From Ptiloglossa arizonensis (Eukaryota > Arthropoda > Insecta > Hymenoptera > Colletidae): a DNA stretch of 64,000 nucleotides. The translations under genes were made by a program, and so were the position numbers. The notes under the pieces were generated by a model. That model saw only the letters and a program-made list of their open reading frames with translations, ran no database searches and was not told where the DNA came from. The stretch is taken from NCBI RefSeq assembly GCF_051014685.1, contig NC_135059.1, positions 496,001 through 560,000 on the forward strand, in the 5' to 3' direction. Of the stretch, positions 46,396-60,737 are shown piece after piece; position 1 is the stretch's first letter, and the number at the start of each line of letters is the position of its first letter.

Positions 46396-49300
46396 GTGTG
46401 CGTACTTTTCCCCTAGGCCGTTCCATTTATTCGTTTCGAGCATCAGAACTGCGAAAATTTTGAGTTTCTCAAACGTTTCTTACCTCCAAACTGCCATATC
46501 TCGGGAACGGATTGACCAATCCCCAAAATTTCTGTTGTATCTGAAAGTGGAAACTCGCCCGATTACAACGGTATGCATACCTTTCCCCTAGGCCGTTCTA
46601 GTTATTCGTTTCGAGCATCAGAACTGCGAGAATTTTGAGTTTCTCAAGCGTATCTTACCTCCAAACTGCCATATCTCGGGAACGGATTGACCAATCCGCA
46701 AAATTTCTGTTGCATCTGAAAGTAGAAACACGCCCGATTACAGCGGTATGCGTACTTTTCCCCTTGGCCGTTCTAGTTATTCGTTTCGAGCATCAGAACT
46801 GCGAAAATTTTGAGTTTCTCAAGCGTTTCTTACCTCCAAACTGCCATATCTCGCGAACCGATTGACCAATCCGCAAAATTTCTGTTGCATCTGAAAGTAG
46901 AAACTCGCCCGATTACAATGGTATGCGTACTTTTCCCCTAGGCCGTTCCAGTTATTCGTTTCGAGCATCAGAACTGCGAAAATTTTGAGTTTCTCAAGCG
47001 TTTCTTACTTCCAAACTGCCATATCTCGCGAACGGATTGACCAATCCGCAAAATTTCTGTTGCATCTGAAAGTAGAAACTCGCCCGATTACAACGGTATG
47101 CGTACTTTTCCCCTAGGCCGTTCTAGTTATTCGTTTCGAGCATCAGACCTGCGAAAATTTTGAGTTTCTCAAGCGTTTCTTACCTCCAAACTGCCATATC
47201 TCGCGAACCGATTGACCAATCCGCAAAATTTCTGTTGCATCTGAAAGTAGAAACTCGCCCGATTACAATGGTATGCGTACTTTTCCCCTAGGCCGTTCCA
47301 GTTATTCGTTTCGAGCATCAGAACTGCGAAAATTTTGAGTTTCTCAAGCGTTTCTTACCTCCAAACTGCCATATCTCGCGAACGGATTGACCAATCCGCA
47401 AAATTTCTGTTGCATCTGAAAGAAGAAACTCGTCCGATTACAACGGTGTGCGTACTTTTCCCCTAGGCCGTTCCATTTATTCGTTTCGAGCATCAGAACT
47501 GCGAAAATTTTGAGTTTCTCAAGCGTTTCTTACCTCCAAACTGCCATATCTCGGGAAAGGATTGATCAATCCGCAAAATTTCTGTTGCATCTGAAAGTCG
47601 AAACGCGCCCGATTACAACGGTATGCGTACTTTTCCCCTAGGCCGTTCTAGTTATTCGTTTGGAGCATCAGAACTGCGAAAATTTTGAGTTTCTCAAGCG
47701 TTTCTTACCTCCAAACTGCCATATCTCGCGAACGGATTGACCAATCCGCAAAATTTCTGTTGCATCTGAAAGAAGAAACTCGTCCGATTACAACGGTGTG
47801 CGTACTTTTCCCCTAGGCCGTCCTAGTTATTCGTTTCGAGCATCAGAACTGCGAAAATTTTTAGTTTCTCAAACGTTTCTTACCTCCAAACTGCCATATC
47901 TCGCGAATGGAATGACCAATCCGCAAAATTTCTGTTGCATCTGAAAGAAGAAACTCGCCCGATTACAACGGTATGCGTACTTTTCCCCTAGGCCGTTCCA
48001 GTTATTCGTTTCGAGCATCAGAACTGCGAAAATTTTGAGTTTCTCAAGCGTTTCTTACCTCCAAACTGCCATATCTCGGGAACGGATTGACCAATCCGCA
48101 AAATTTCTGTTGTATCTGAAAGTGGAAACTCGCCCGATTACAACGGTATGCATACTTTTCCCCTAGGCCGTTCTAGTTATTCGTTTCGAGCATCAGAACT
48201 GCGAGAATTTTGAGTTTCTCAAGCGTATCTTACCTCCAAACTGCCATATCTCGGGAACGGATTGACCAATCCGCAAAATTTCTGTTGCATCTGAAAGTAG
48301 AAACTCGCCCGATTACAACGGTATGCCTAGTTTTCTCCTAGGCCGTTCTAGTTATTCGTTTCGACCATCAGAACTGCGAAAATTTTGAGTTTCTGAAGCG
48401 TTTCTTACATCCAAACTGCTATATCTCGCGAACGGATTGACCAATCCGCAAAATTTCTGTTGTATCTGAAAGTGGAAACTCGCCCGATTACAAGGGCATG
48501 CATACTTTTCCCCTAGGCCGTTCTAGTTATTCGTTTCGAGCATCAGAACTGCGAGAATTTTGAGTTTCTCAAGCGTTTCTTTCCTCCAAACTACCATATC
48601 TCGCGAACGGATTGAACAATCCGCAGTATTTCTGTTGCATCTGAAAGTAGAAACACGCCCGATTACAACGGTATGCGTAGTTTTCTCCTAGGCCGTTCTA
48701 GTTATTCTTTCGAGCATCAGAACTGCGAAAATTTTGAGTTTCTCAAGCGTTTCTTTCCTCCAAACTGCCATATCTCGCGAACGGATTGACCAATCCGCAA
48801 AATTTCTGTTGCATCTGAAAGTAGAAACACGCCCGATTACAACGGTTTGCGTACTTTTCCACTAGGCCGTTCTAGTTATTCTTTCGAGCATCAGAACTGC
48901 GAAAATTTTGAGTTTCTCAAGCGTTTCTTTCCTCCAAACTACCATATCTCGCGAACGGATTGACCAATCCGCAATATTTCTGTTGCATCTGAAAGTAGAA
49001 ACACGCCCGATTACAACGGTATGCGTAGTTTTCTCCTAGGCCGTTCTAGTTATTCGTTTCGAGCATCAAAACTGCGAAAACTTTGAGTTTCTCAGGCGTT
49101 TCTTACCTCCAAACTGCCATATCTCGCGAACGGATTGACCAATCCGCAAAATTTCTGTTGCATCTGAAAGTAGAAACTCGCCCGATTACAACGGTATGCG
49201 TACTTTTCCCCTAGGCCGTTCCAGTTATTCGTTTCGAGCATCAGAACTGCGAAAATTTTGAGTTTCTCAAGCGTTTCTTACTTCCAAACTGCCATATCTC

Positions 49301-50593
49301 GCGAACGGATTGACCAATCCGCAAAATTTCTGTTGCATCTGAAAGTAGAAACTCGTCCGATTACAACGGTGTGCGTACTTTTCCCCTAGGCCGTTCCATT
49401 TATTCGTTTCGAGCATCAGAACTGCGAAAATTTTGAGTTTCTCAAGCGTTTCTTACCTCCAAACTGCCATATCTCGGGAAAGGATTGAACAATCCGCAAA
49501 ATTTCTGTTGCATCTGAAAGTCGAAAGGCGCCCGATTACAACGGTATGCGTACTTTTCCCCTAGGCCGTTCTAGTTATTCGTTTCGAGCATCAGAACTGC
49601 GAAATTTTTGAGTTTCTCAAGCGTTTCTTACCTCCAAACTGCCATATCTCGGGATCGGATTGACCAATCCGCAAAATTTCTGTTGTATCTGAAAGTGGAA
49701 ACTCGCCCGATTAGAACGGTATGCATACTTTTCCCCTAGGCCGTTCTAGTTATTCGTTTCGAGCATCAGAACTGCGAGAATTTTGAGTTTCTCAAGCGTA
49801 TCTTACCTCCAAACTGCCATATCTCGGGAACGGATTGACCAATCCGCAAAATTTCTGTTGCATCTGAAAGTAGAAACTCGCCCGATTACAACGGTATGCC
49901 TAGTTTTCTCCTAGGCCGTTCTAGTTATTCGTTTCGACCATCAGAACTGCGAAAATTTTGAGTTTCTGAAGCGTTTCTTACCTCCAAACTGCTATATCTC
50001 GCGAACGGATTGACCAATCCGCAAAATTTCTGTTGTATCTGAAAGTGGAAACTCGCCCGATTACAAGGGCATGCATACTTTTCCCCTAGGCCGTTCTAGT
50101 TATTCGTTTCGAGCATCAGAACTGCGAGAATTTTGAGTTTCTCAAGTGTTTCTTACCTCCAAACTGCCATATCTCGCGAACGGATTGACCAATCCGCAAA
50201 ATTTCTGTTTCATCTGAAAGAAGAAACTCGTCCGATTACAACGGTGTGCGTACTTTTCCCCTAGGCCGCTCCATTTATTCGTTTCGAGCATCAGAACTGC
50301 GAAAATTTTGAGTTTCTCAAGCGTTTCTTACATCCAAACTGCCATATCTCGGGAAAGGTTTGAACAATCCGCAAAATTTCTGTTGCATCTGAAAGTCGAA
50401 ACGCGCCCGATTACAACGGTATGCGTACTTTTCCCCTAGGCCGTTCTAGTTATTCGTTTCGAGCATCAGAACTGCGAAATTTTTGAGTTTCTCAAGCGTT
50501 TCTTACCTGCAAACTGCCATATCTCGCGAACGGATTGACCAATCCGCAAAATTTCTGTTGCATCTGAAAGAAGAAACTCGTCCGATTACAACG
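46396..50593 (+). repeat. HOR unit, 24 monomers (C1 to B3 with C10-C13 insertion)
   Basis: Length 4198 = 24 x 175 - 2. It starts like the previous unit, but after C9 it continues into a true C10 (48496, gcagtattt), C11 (48671, -1 bp), C12 (48845, -1 bp), C13 (49019, catcaaaac and ctcaggcg), C4 and B2. A second C8-C2-C9-C10/B1-B2-B3 series (49544-50593) then repeats the end of the 14-monomer unit, including C10/B1 at 50069. Confidence 0.82.
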
Positions 50594-51468
50594 GTGTGCG
50601 TACTTTTCCCCTAGGCCGTTCCATTTATTCGTTTCGAGCATCAGAACTGCGAAAATTTTGAGTTTCTCAAACGTTTCTTACCTCCAAACTGCCATATCTC
50701 GGGAACGGATTGACCAATCCCCAAAATTTCTGTTGTATCTGAAAGTGGAAACTCGCCCGATTACAACGGTATGCATACCTTTCCCCTAGGCCGTTCTAGT
50801 TATTCGTTTCGAGCATCAGAACTGCGAGAATTTTGAGTTTCTCAAGCGTATCTTACCTCCAAACTGCCATATCTCGGGAACGGATTGACCAATCCGCAAA
50901 ATTTCTGTTGCATCTGAAAGTAGAAACACGCCCGATTACAGCGGTATGCGTACTTTTCCCCTTGGCCGTTCTAGTTATTCGTTTCGAGCATCAGAACTGC
51001 GAAAATTTTGAGTTTCTCAAGCGTTTCTTACCTCCAAACTGCCATATCTCGCGAACCGATTGACCAATCCGCAAAATTTCTGTTGCATCTGAAAGTAGAA
51101 ACTCGCCCGATTACAATGGTATGCGTACTTTTCCCCTAGGCCGTTCCAGTTATTCGTTTCGAGCATCAGAACTGCGAAAATTTTGAGTTTCTCAAGCGTT
51201 TCTTACTTCCAAACTGCCATATCTCGCGAACGGATTGACCAATCCGCAAAATTTCTGTTGCATCTGAAAGTAGAAACTCGCCCGATTACAACGGTATGCG
51301 TACTCTTCCCCTAGGCCGTTCTAGTTATTCGTTTCGAGCATCAGACCTGTGAAAATTTTGAGTTTCTCAAGCGTTTCTTACCTCCAAACTGCCATATCTC
51401 GCGAACGGATTGACCAATCCGCAAAATTTCTGTTGCATCTGAAAGAAGAAACTCGTCCGATTACAACG
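50594..51468 (+). repeat. Partial unit C1 C2 C3 C4 C5
   Basis: Five 175-bp monomers that repeat the opening of the units at 43946 and 46396. Shared marks include ccccaaaa in C1 (50594), atacctttcc in C2 (50769, also at 46571 but not 44121) and agacctgtg in C5 (51294, also at 44646 but agacctgcg at 47096). The mixed sharing means this block combines alleles of both earlier units. Confidence 0.8.
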
Positions 51469-54400
51469 GTGTGCGTACTTTTCCCCTAGGCCGTTCCATT
51501 TATTCGTTTCGAGCATCAGAACTGCGAAAATTTTGAGTTTCTCAAGCGTTTCTTACCTCCAAACTGCCATATCTCGCGAACGGATTGACCAATCCGCAAA
51601 ATTTCTGTTGCATCTGAAAGAAGAAACTCGTCCGATTACAACGGTGTGCGTACTTTTCCCCTAGGCCGTTCCATTTATTCGTTTCGAGCATCAGAACTGC
51701 GAAAATTTTGAGTTTCTCAAGCGTTTCTTACCTCCAAACTGCCATATCTCGGGAAAGGATTGATCAATCCGCAAAATTTCTGTTGCATCTGAAAGTCGAA
51801 ACGCGCCCGATTACAACGGTATGCGTACTTTTCCCCTAGGCCGTTCTAGTTATTCGTTTCGAGCATCAGAACTGCGAAAATTTTGAGTTTCTCAAGCGTT
51901 TCTTACCTCCAAACTGCCATATCTCGCGAACGGATTGACCAATCCGCAAAATTTCTGTTGCATCTGAAAGAAGAAACTCGTCCGATTACAACGGTGTGCG
52001 TACTTTTCCCCTAGGCCGTCCTAGTTATTCGTTTCGAGCATCAGAACTGCGAAAATTTTTAGTTTCTCAAACGTTTCTTACCTCCAAACTGCCATATCTC
52101 GCGAACGGAATGACCAATCCGCAAAATTTCTGTTGCATCTGAAAGAAGAAACTCGCCCGATTACAACGGTATGCGTACTTTTCCCCTAGGCCGTTCCAGT
52201 TATTCGTTTCGAGCATCAGAACTGCGAAAATTTTGAGTTTCTCAAGCGTTTCTTACCTCCAAACTGCCATATCTCGGGAACGGATTGACCAATCCGCAAA
52301 ATTTCTGTTGTATCTGAAAGTGGAAACTCGCCCGATTACAACGGTATGCATACTTTTCCCCTAGGCCGTTCTAGTTATTCGTTTCGAGCATCAGAACTGC
52401 GAGAATTTTGAGTTTCTCAAGCGTATCTTACCTCCAAACTGCCATATCTCGGGAACGGATTGACCAATCCGCAAAATTTCTGTTGCATCTGAAAGTAGAA
52501 ACTCGCCCGATTACAACGGTATGCCTAGTTTTCTCCTAGGCCGTTCTAGTTATTCGTTTCGACCATCAGAACTGCTAAAATTTTGAGTTTCTGAAGCGTT
52601 TCTTACCTCCAAACTGCTATATCTCGCGAACGGATTGACCAATCCGCAAAATTTCTGTTGTATCTGAAAGTGGAAACTCGCCCGATTACAAGGGCATGCA
52701 TACTTTTCCCCTAGGCCGTTCTAGTTATTCGTTTCGAGCATCAGAACTGCGAGAATTTTGAGTTTCTCAAGCGTTTCTTTCCTCCAAACTACCATATCTC
52801 GCGAACGGATTGAACAATCCGCAGTATTTCTGTTGCATCTGAAAGTAGAAACACGCCCGATTACAACGGTATGCGTAGTTTTCTCCTAGGCCGTTCTAGT
52901 TATTCTTTCGAGCATCAGAACTGCGAAAATTTTGAGTTTCTCAAGCGTTTCTTTCCTCCAAACTGCCATATCTCGCGAACGGATTGACCAATCCGCAAAA
53001 TTTCTGTTGCATCTGAAAGTAGAAACACGCCCGATTACAACGGTTTGCGTACTTTTCCACTAGGCCGTTCTAGTTATTCTTTCGAGCATCAGAACTGCGA
53101 AAATTTTGAGTTTCTCAAGCGTTTCTTTCCTCCAAACTACCATATCTCGCGAACGGATTGACCAATCCGCAAAATTTCTGTTGCATCTGAAAGTAGAAAC
53201 TCGCCCGATTACAACGGTATGCGTACTTTTCCCCTAGGCCGTTCTAGTTATTCGTTTCGAGCATCAGAACTGCGAAAATTTTGTGTTTCTCAAGCGTTTC
53301 TTTCCTCCAAACTACCATATCTCCCGAACGGATTGACCAATCCGCAATATTTCTGTTGCATCTGAAAGTAGAAACACGCCCGATTACAACGGTATGCGTA
53401 CTTTTCCCCTTGTCCGTCCTAGTTATTCGTTTCGAGCATCAGAACTGCGAAAATTTTTAGTTTCTCAAACGTTTCTTACATCCAAAGTGCCATATCTCGC
53501 GAACGGATTGACCAATCCGCAAAATTTCTGTTGCATCTGAAAGAAGAAACTCGCCCGATTACAACGGTATGCGTACTTTTCCCCTAGGCCGTTCCAGTTA
53601 TTCGTTTCGAGCATCAGAACTGCGAAAATTTTGAGTTTCTCAAGCGTTTCTTACCTCCAAACTGCCATATCTCGGGAACGGATTGACCAATCCGCAAAAT
53701 TTCTGTTGTATCTGAAAGTGGAAACTCGCCCGATTACAACGGTATGCATACTCTTCCCCTAGGCCGTTCTAGTTATTCGTTTCGAGCATCAGAACTGCGA
53801 GAATTTTGAGTTTCTCAAGCGTTTCTTACCTCCAAACTGCCATATCTCGGGAACGGATTGACCAATCCGCAAAATTTCTGTTGCATCTGAAAGTAGAAAC
53901 ACGCCCGATTACAGCGGTATGCGTACTTTTCCCCTTGGCCGTTCTAGTTATTCGTTTCGAGCATCAGAACTGCGAAAATTTTGAGTTTCTCAAGCGTTTC
54001 TTACCTCCAAACTGCCATATCTCGCGAACCGACTGACCAATCCGCAAAATTTCTGTTGCATCTGAAAGTAGAAACTCGCCCGATTACAAGGGCATGCATA
54101 CTTTTCCCCTAGGCCGTTCTAGTTATTCGTTTCGAGCATCAGAACTGCGAAATTTTTGAGTTTCTCAAGCGTTTCTTACCTGCAAACTGCCATATCTCGC
54201 GAACGGATTGACCAATCCGCAAAATTTCTGTTGCATCTGAAAGTAGAAACTCGCCCGATTACAACGGTATGCGTACTTTTCCCCTAGGCCGTTCTAGTTA
54301 TTCGTTTCGAGCATCAGAACTGCGAAATTTTTGAGTTTCTCAAGCGTTTCTTACCTGCAAACTGCCATATCTCGCGAACGGATTGACCAATCCGCAAAAT

Positions 54401-55315
54401 TTCTGTTGCATCTGAAAGTAGAAACTCGCCCGATTACAACGGTATGCGTACTTTTCCCCTTGTCCGTCCTAGTTATTCGTTTCGAGCATCAGAACTGCGA
54501 AAATTTTTAGTTTCTCAAACGTTTCTTACATCCAAAGTGCCATATCTCGCGAACGGATTGACCAATCCGCAAAATTTCTGTTGCATCTGAAAGAAGAAAC
54601 TCGCCCGATTACAACGGTATGCTTACTTTTCCCCTAGGCCGTTCCAGTTATTCGTTTCGAGCATCAGAACTGCGAAAATTTTGAGTTTCTCAAGCGTTTC
54701 TTACCTCCAAACTGCCATATCTCGGGAACGGATTGACCAATCCGCAAAATTTCTGTTGTATCTGAAAGTAGAAACTCGCCCGATTACAAGGGCATGCATA
54801 CTTTTCCCCTAGGCCGTTCTAGTTATTCGTTTCGAGCATCAGAACTGCGAGAATTTTGAGTTTCTCAAGCGTTTCTTTCCTCCAAACTACCATATCTCGC
54901 GAACGGATTGACCAATCCGCAATATTTCTGTTGCATCTGAAAGTAGAAACACGCCCGATTACAACGGTATGCGTAGTTTTCTCCTAGGCCGTTCTAGTTA
55001 TTCTTTCGAGCATCAGAACTGCGAAAATTTTGAGTTCCTCAAGCGTTTCTTTCCTCCAAACTGCCATATCTCGCGAACGGATTGACCAATCTGCAAAATT
55101 TCTGTTGCATCTGAAAGTAGAAACACGCCCGATTACAACGGTTTGCGTACTTTCCAACTAGGCCGTTCTAGTTATTCGTTTCGACCATCAGAACTGCGAA
55201 AATTTTGAGTGTCTCAAGCGTTTCTTACCTCCAAACTGCCATATCTCGCGAACGGATTGACCAATCCGCAAAATTTCTGTTGCATCTGAAGGTAGAAACT
55301 CGCCCGATTACAACG
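51469..55315 (+). repeat. 3847-bp HOR unit, 22 monomers, copy 1 of a near-identical tandem pair
   Basis: Order: a ccattt/agaagaaactcgtcc monomer, B2, C6 C7 C8 C2 C9 C10 C11 C12 C14 C15 C8 C2 C3, two acctgc monomers, C15 C8 C10 C11 C16. Length 3847 = 22 x 175 - 3, the losses being in C11, C12 and the second C11 (52869, 53043, 54967). Private marks that tie it to the next copy are ctgctaaaa in C9 (52519), atactcttcc (53742), gtatgcttac (54617) and gagtgtctc (55141). Confidence 0.9.
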
Positions 55316-58300
55316 GTATGCGTACTTTTCCCCTAGGCCGTTCCATTTATTCGTTTCGAGCATCAGAACTGCGAAAATTTTGAGTTTCTCAAGCGTTTCT
55401 TACCTCCAAACTGCCATATCTCGCGAACGGATTGACCAATCCGCAAAATTTCTGTTGCATCTGAAAGAAGAAACTCGTCCGATTACAACGGTGTGCGTAC
55501 TTTTCCCCTAGGCCGTTCCATTTATTCGTTTCGAGCATCAGAACTGCGAAAATTTTGAGTTTCTCAAGCGTTTCTTACCTCCAAACTGCCATATCTCGGG
55601 AAAGGATTGATCAATCCGCAAAATTTCTGTTGCATCTGAAAGTCGAAACGCGCCCGATTACAACGGTATGCGTACTTTTCCCCTAGGCCGTTCTAGTTAT
55701 TCGTTTCGAGCACCAGAACTGCGAAAATTTTGAGTTTCTCAAGCGTTTCTTACCTCCAAACTGCCATATCTCGCGAACGGATTGACCAATCCGCAAAATT
55801 TCTGTTGCATCTGAAAGAAGAAACTCGTCCGATTACAACGGTGTGCGTACTTTTCCCCTAGGCCGTCCTAGTTATTCGTTTCGAGCATCAGAACTGCGAA
55901 AATTTTTAGTTTCTCAAACGTTTCTTACCTCCAAACTGCCATATCTCGCGAACGGAATGACCAATCCGCAAAATTTCTGTTGCATCTGAAAGAAGAAACT
56001 CGCCCGATTACAACGGTATGCGTACTTTTCCCCTAGGCCGTTCCAGTTATTCGTTTCGAGCATCAGAACTGCGAAAATTTTGAGTTTCTCAAGCGTTTCT
56101 TACCTCCAAACTGCCATATCTCGGGAACGGATTGACCAATCCGCAAAATTTCTGTTGTATCTGAAAGTGGAAACTCGCCCGATTACAACGGTATGCATAC
56201 TTTTCCCCTAGGCCGTTCTAGTTATTCGTTTCGAGCATCAGAACTGCGAGAATTTTGAGTTTCTCAAGCGTATCTTACCTCCAAACTGCCATATCTCGGG
56301 AACGGATTGACCAATCCGCAAAATTTCTGTTGCATCTGAAAGTAGAAACTCGCCCGATTACAACGGTATGCCTAGTTTTCTCCTAGGCCGTTCTAGTTAT
56401 TCGTTTCGACCATCAGAACTGCTAAAATTTTGAGTTTCTGAAGCGTTTCTTACCTCCAAACTGCTATATCTCGCGAACGGATTGACCAATCCGCAAAATT
56501 TCTGTTGTATCTGAAAGTGGAAACTCGCCCGATTACAAGGGCATGCATACTTTTCCCCTAGGCCGTTCTAGTTATTCGTTTCGAGCATCAGAACTGCGAG
56601 AATTTTGAGTTTCTCAAGCGTTTCTTTCCTCCAAACTACCATATCTCGCGAACGGATTGAACAATCCGCAGTATTTCTGTTGCATCTGAAAGTAGAAACA
56701 CGCCCGATTACAACGGTATGCGTAGTTTTCTCCTAGGCCGTTCTAGTTATTCTTTCGAGCATCAGAACTGCGAAAATTTTGAGTTTCTCAAGCGTTTCTT
56801 TCCTCCAAACTGCCATATCTCGCGAACGGATTGACCAATCCGCAAAATTTCTGTTGCATCTGAAAGTAGAAACACGCCCGATTACAACGGTTTGCGTACT
56901 TTTCCACTAGGCCGTTCTAGTTATTCTTTCGAGCATCAGAACTGCGAAAATTTTGAGTTTCTCAAGCGTTTCTTTCCTCCAAACTACCATATCTCGCGAA
57001 CGGATTGACCAATCCGCAAAATTTCTGTTGCATCTGAAAGTAGAAACTCGCCCGATTACAACGGTATGCGTACTTTTCCCCTAGGCCGTTCTAGTTATTC
57101 GTTTCGAGCATCAGAACTGCGAAAATTTTGTGTTTCTCAAGCGTTTCTTTCCTCCAAACTACCATATCTCCCGAACGGATTGACCAATCCGCAATATTTC
57201 TGTTGCATCTGAAAGTAGAAACACGCCCGATTACAACGGTATGCGTACTTTTCCCCTTGTCCGTCCTAGTTATTCGTTTCGAGCATCAGAACTGCGAAAA
57301 TTTTTAGTTTCTCAAACGTTTCTTACATCCAAAGTGCCATATCTCGCGAACGGATTGACCAATCCGCAAAATTTCTGTTGCATCTGAAAGAAGAAACTCG
57401 CCCGATTACAACGGTATGCGTACTTTTCCCCTAGGCCGTTCCAGTTATTCGTTTCGAGCATCAGAACTGCGAAAATTTTGAGTTTCTCAAGCGTTTCTTA
57501 CCTCCAAACTGCCATATCTCGGGAACGGATTGACCAATCCGCAAAATTTCTGTTGTATCTGAAAGTGGAAACTCGCCCGATTACAACGGTATGCATACTC
57601 TTCCCCTAGGCCGTTCTAGTTATTCGTTTCGAGCATCAGAACTGCGAGAATTTTGAGTTTCTCAAGCGTTTCTTACCTCCAAACTGCCATATCTCGGGAA
57701 CGGATTGACCAATCCGCAAAATTTCTGTTGCATCTGAAAGTAGAAACACGCCCGATTACAGCGGTATGCGTACTTTTCCCCTTGGCCGTTCTAGTTATTC
57801 GTTTCGAGCATCAGAACTGCGAAAATTTTGAGTTTCTCAAGCGTTTCTTACCTCCAAACTGCCATATCTCGCGAACCGACTGACCAATCCGCAAAATTTC
57901 TGTTGCATCTGAAAGTAGAAACTCGCCCGATTACAAGGGCATGCATACTTTTCCCCTAGGCCGTTCTAGTTATTCGTTTCGAGCATCAGAACTGCGAAAT
58001 TTTTGAGTTTCTCAAGCGTTTCTTACCTGCAAACTGCCATATCTCGCGAACGGATTGACCAATCCGCAAAATTTCTGTTGCATCTGAAAGTAGAAACTCG
58101 CCCGATTACAACGGTATGCGTACTTTTCCCCTAGGCCGTTCTAGTTATTCGTTTCGAGCATCAGAACTGCGAAATTTTTGAGTTTCTCAAGCGTTTCTTA
58201 CCTGCAAACTGCCATATCTCGCGAACGGATTGACCAATCCGCAAAATTTCTGTTGCATCTGAAAGTAGAAACTCGCCCGATTACAACGGTATGCGTACTT

Positions 58301-59162
58301 TTCCCCTTGTCCGTCCTAGTTATTCGTTTCGAGCATCAGAACTGCGAAAATTTTTAGTTTCTCAAACGTTTCTTACATCCAAAGTGCCATATCTCGCGAA
58401 CGGATTGACCAATCCGCAAAATTTCTGTTGCATCTGAAAGAAGAAACTCGCCCGATTACAACGGTATGCTTACTTTTCCCCTAGGCCGTTCCAGTTATTC
58501 GTTTCGAGCATCAGAACTGCGAAAATTTTGAGTTTCTCAAGCGTTTCTTACCTCCAAACTGCCATATCTCGGGAACGGATTGACCAATCCGCAAAATTTC
58601 TGTTGTATCTGAAAGTAGAAACTCGCCCGATTACAAGGGCATGCATACTTTTCCCCTAGGCCGTTCTAGTTATTCGTTTCGAGCATCAGAACTGCGAGAA
58701 TTTTGAGTTTCTCAAGCGTTTCTTTCCTCCAAACTACCATATCTCGCGAACGGATTGACCAATCCGCAATATTTCTGTTGCATCTGAAAGTAGAAACACG
58801 CCCGATTACAACGGTATGCGTAGTTTTCTCCTAGGCCGTTCTAGTTATTCTTTCGAGCATCAGAACTGCGAAAATTTTGAGTTCCTCAAGCGTTTCTTTC
58901 CTCCAAACTGCCATATCTCGCGAACGGATTGACCAATCTGCAAAATTTCTGTTGCATCTGAAAGTAGAAACACGCCCGATTACAACGGTTTGCGTACTTT
59001 CCAACTAGGCCGTTCTAGTTATTCGTTTCGACCATCAGAACTGCGAAAATTTTGAGTGTCTCAAGCGTTTCTTACCTCCAAACTGCCATATCTCGCGAAC
59101 GGATTGACCAATCCGCAAAATTTCTGTTGCATCTGAAGGTAGAAACTCGCCCGATTACAACG
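55316..59162 (+). repeat. 3847-bp HOR unit, 22 monomers, copy 2 of the tandem pair
   Basis: Same order, same length and same three 1-bp losses (56716, 56890, 58814) as 51469-55315. Reading the copies side by side I noticed only two substitutions: the head gtatgcg at 55316 versus gtgtgcg at 51469, and gcaccag near 55711 versus gcatcag. The repeat ends at 59163, where the next monomer has ggccgttcta and tctttcc in place of the expected start. Confidence 0.9.
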
Positions 59163-60737
59163 GTATGCGTACTTTTCCCCTAGGCCGTTCTAGTTATTCG
59201 TTTCGAGCATCAGAACTGCGAAAATTTTGAGTTTCTCAAGCGTTTCTTTCCTCCAAACTGCCATATCTCGCGAACGGATTGACCAATCCGCAAAATTTCT
59301 GTTTCATCTGAAAGAAGAAACTCGTCCGATTACAACGGTGTGCGTACTTTTCCCCTAGGCCGTTCCATTTATTCGTTTCGAGCATCAGAACTGCGAAAAT
59401 TTTGAGTTTCTCAAGCGTTTCTTACCTCCAAACTGCCATATCTCGGGAAAGGATTGAACAATCCGCAAAATTTCTGTTGCATCTGAAAGTCGAAACGCGC
59501 CCGATTACAACGGTATGCGTACTTTTCCCCTAGGCCGTTCTAGTTATTCGTTTCGAGCATCAGAACTGCGAAATTTTTGAGTTTCTCAAGCTTTTCTTAC
59601 CTGCAAACTGCCATATCTCGCGAACGGATTGACCAATCCGCAAAATTTCTGTTGCATCTGAAAGTAGAAACTCGCCCGATTACAACGGTATGCGTACTTT
59701 TCCCCTAGGCCGTTCTAGTTATTCGTTTCGAGCATCAGAACTGCGAAAATTTTGTGTTTCTCAAGCGTTTCTTTCCTCCAAACTACCATATCTCCCGAAC
59801 GGATTGACCAATCCGCAATATTTCTGTTGCATCTGAAAGTAGAAACACGCCCGATTACAACGGTATGCGTACTTTTCCCCTTGTCCGTCCTAGTTATTCG
59901 TTTCGAGCATCAGAACTGCGAAAATTTTTAGTTTCTCAAACGTTTCTTACCTCCAAACTGCCATATCTCGCGAACGGATGGACCAATCCGCAAAATTTCT
60001 GTTGCATCTGAAAGAAGAAACTCGCCCGATTACAACGGTATGCGTACTTTTCCCCTAGGCCGTTCCAGTTATTCGTTTCGAGCATCAGAACTGCGAAAAT
60101 TTTGAGTTTCTCAAGCGTTTCTTACCTCCAAACTGCCATATCTCGGGAACGGATTGACCAATCCGCAAAATTTCTGTTGTATCTGAAAGTGGAAACTCGC
60201 CCGATTACAACGGTATGCATACTCTTCCCCTAGGCCGTTCTAGTTATTCGTTTCGAGCATCAGAACTGCGAGAATTTTGAGTTTCTCAAGCGTTTCTTAC
60301 CTCCAAACTGCCATATCTCGGGAACGGATTGACCAATCCGCAAAATTTCTGTTGCATCTGAAAGTAGAAACACGCCCGATTACAGCGGTATGCGTACTTT
60401 TCCCCTTGGCCGTTCTAGTTATTCGTTTCGAGCATCAGAACTGCGAAAATTTTGAGTTTCTCAAGCGTTTCTTACCTCCAAACTGCCATATCTCGCGAAC
60501 CGACTGACCAATCCGCAAAATTTCTGTTGCATCTGAAAGTAGAAACTCGCCCGATTACAAGGGCATGCATACTTTTCCCCTAGGCCGTTCTAGTTATTCG
60601 TTTCGAGCATCAGAACTGCGAGAATTTTGAGTTTCTCAAGCGTTTCTTTCCTCCAAACTGCCATATCTCGCGAACGGATTGACCAATCCGCAAAATTTCT
60701 GTTGCATCTGAAAGTAGAAACACGCCCGATTACAACG
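59163..60737 (+). repeat. Nine-monomer mixed block (B1-like B2 B3 C14 C15 C8 C2 C3 C10)
   Basis: Exactly 1575 bp. It starts with a tctttcc monomer ending in B1's tttcatctg and agaagaaactcgtcc, passes through B2 and B3 (59513, private gcttttc), then takes up C14-C15-C8-C2-C3 in the order used by the 3847-bp unit. It links that duplication to the terminal 9-monomer repeat. Confidence 0.8.
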
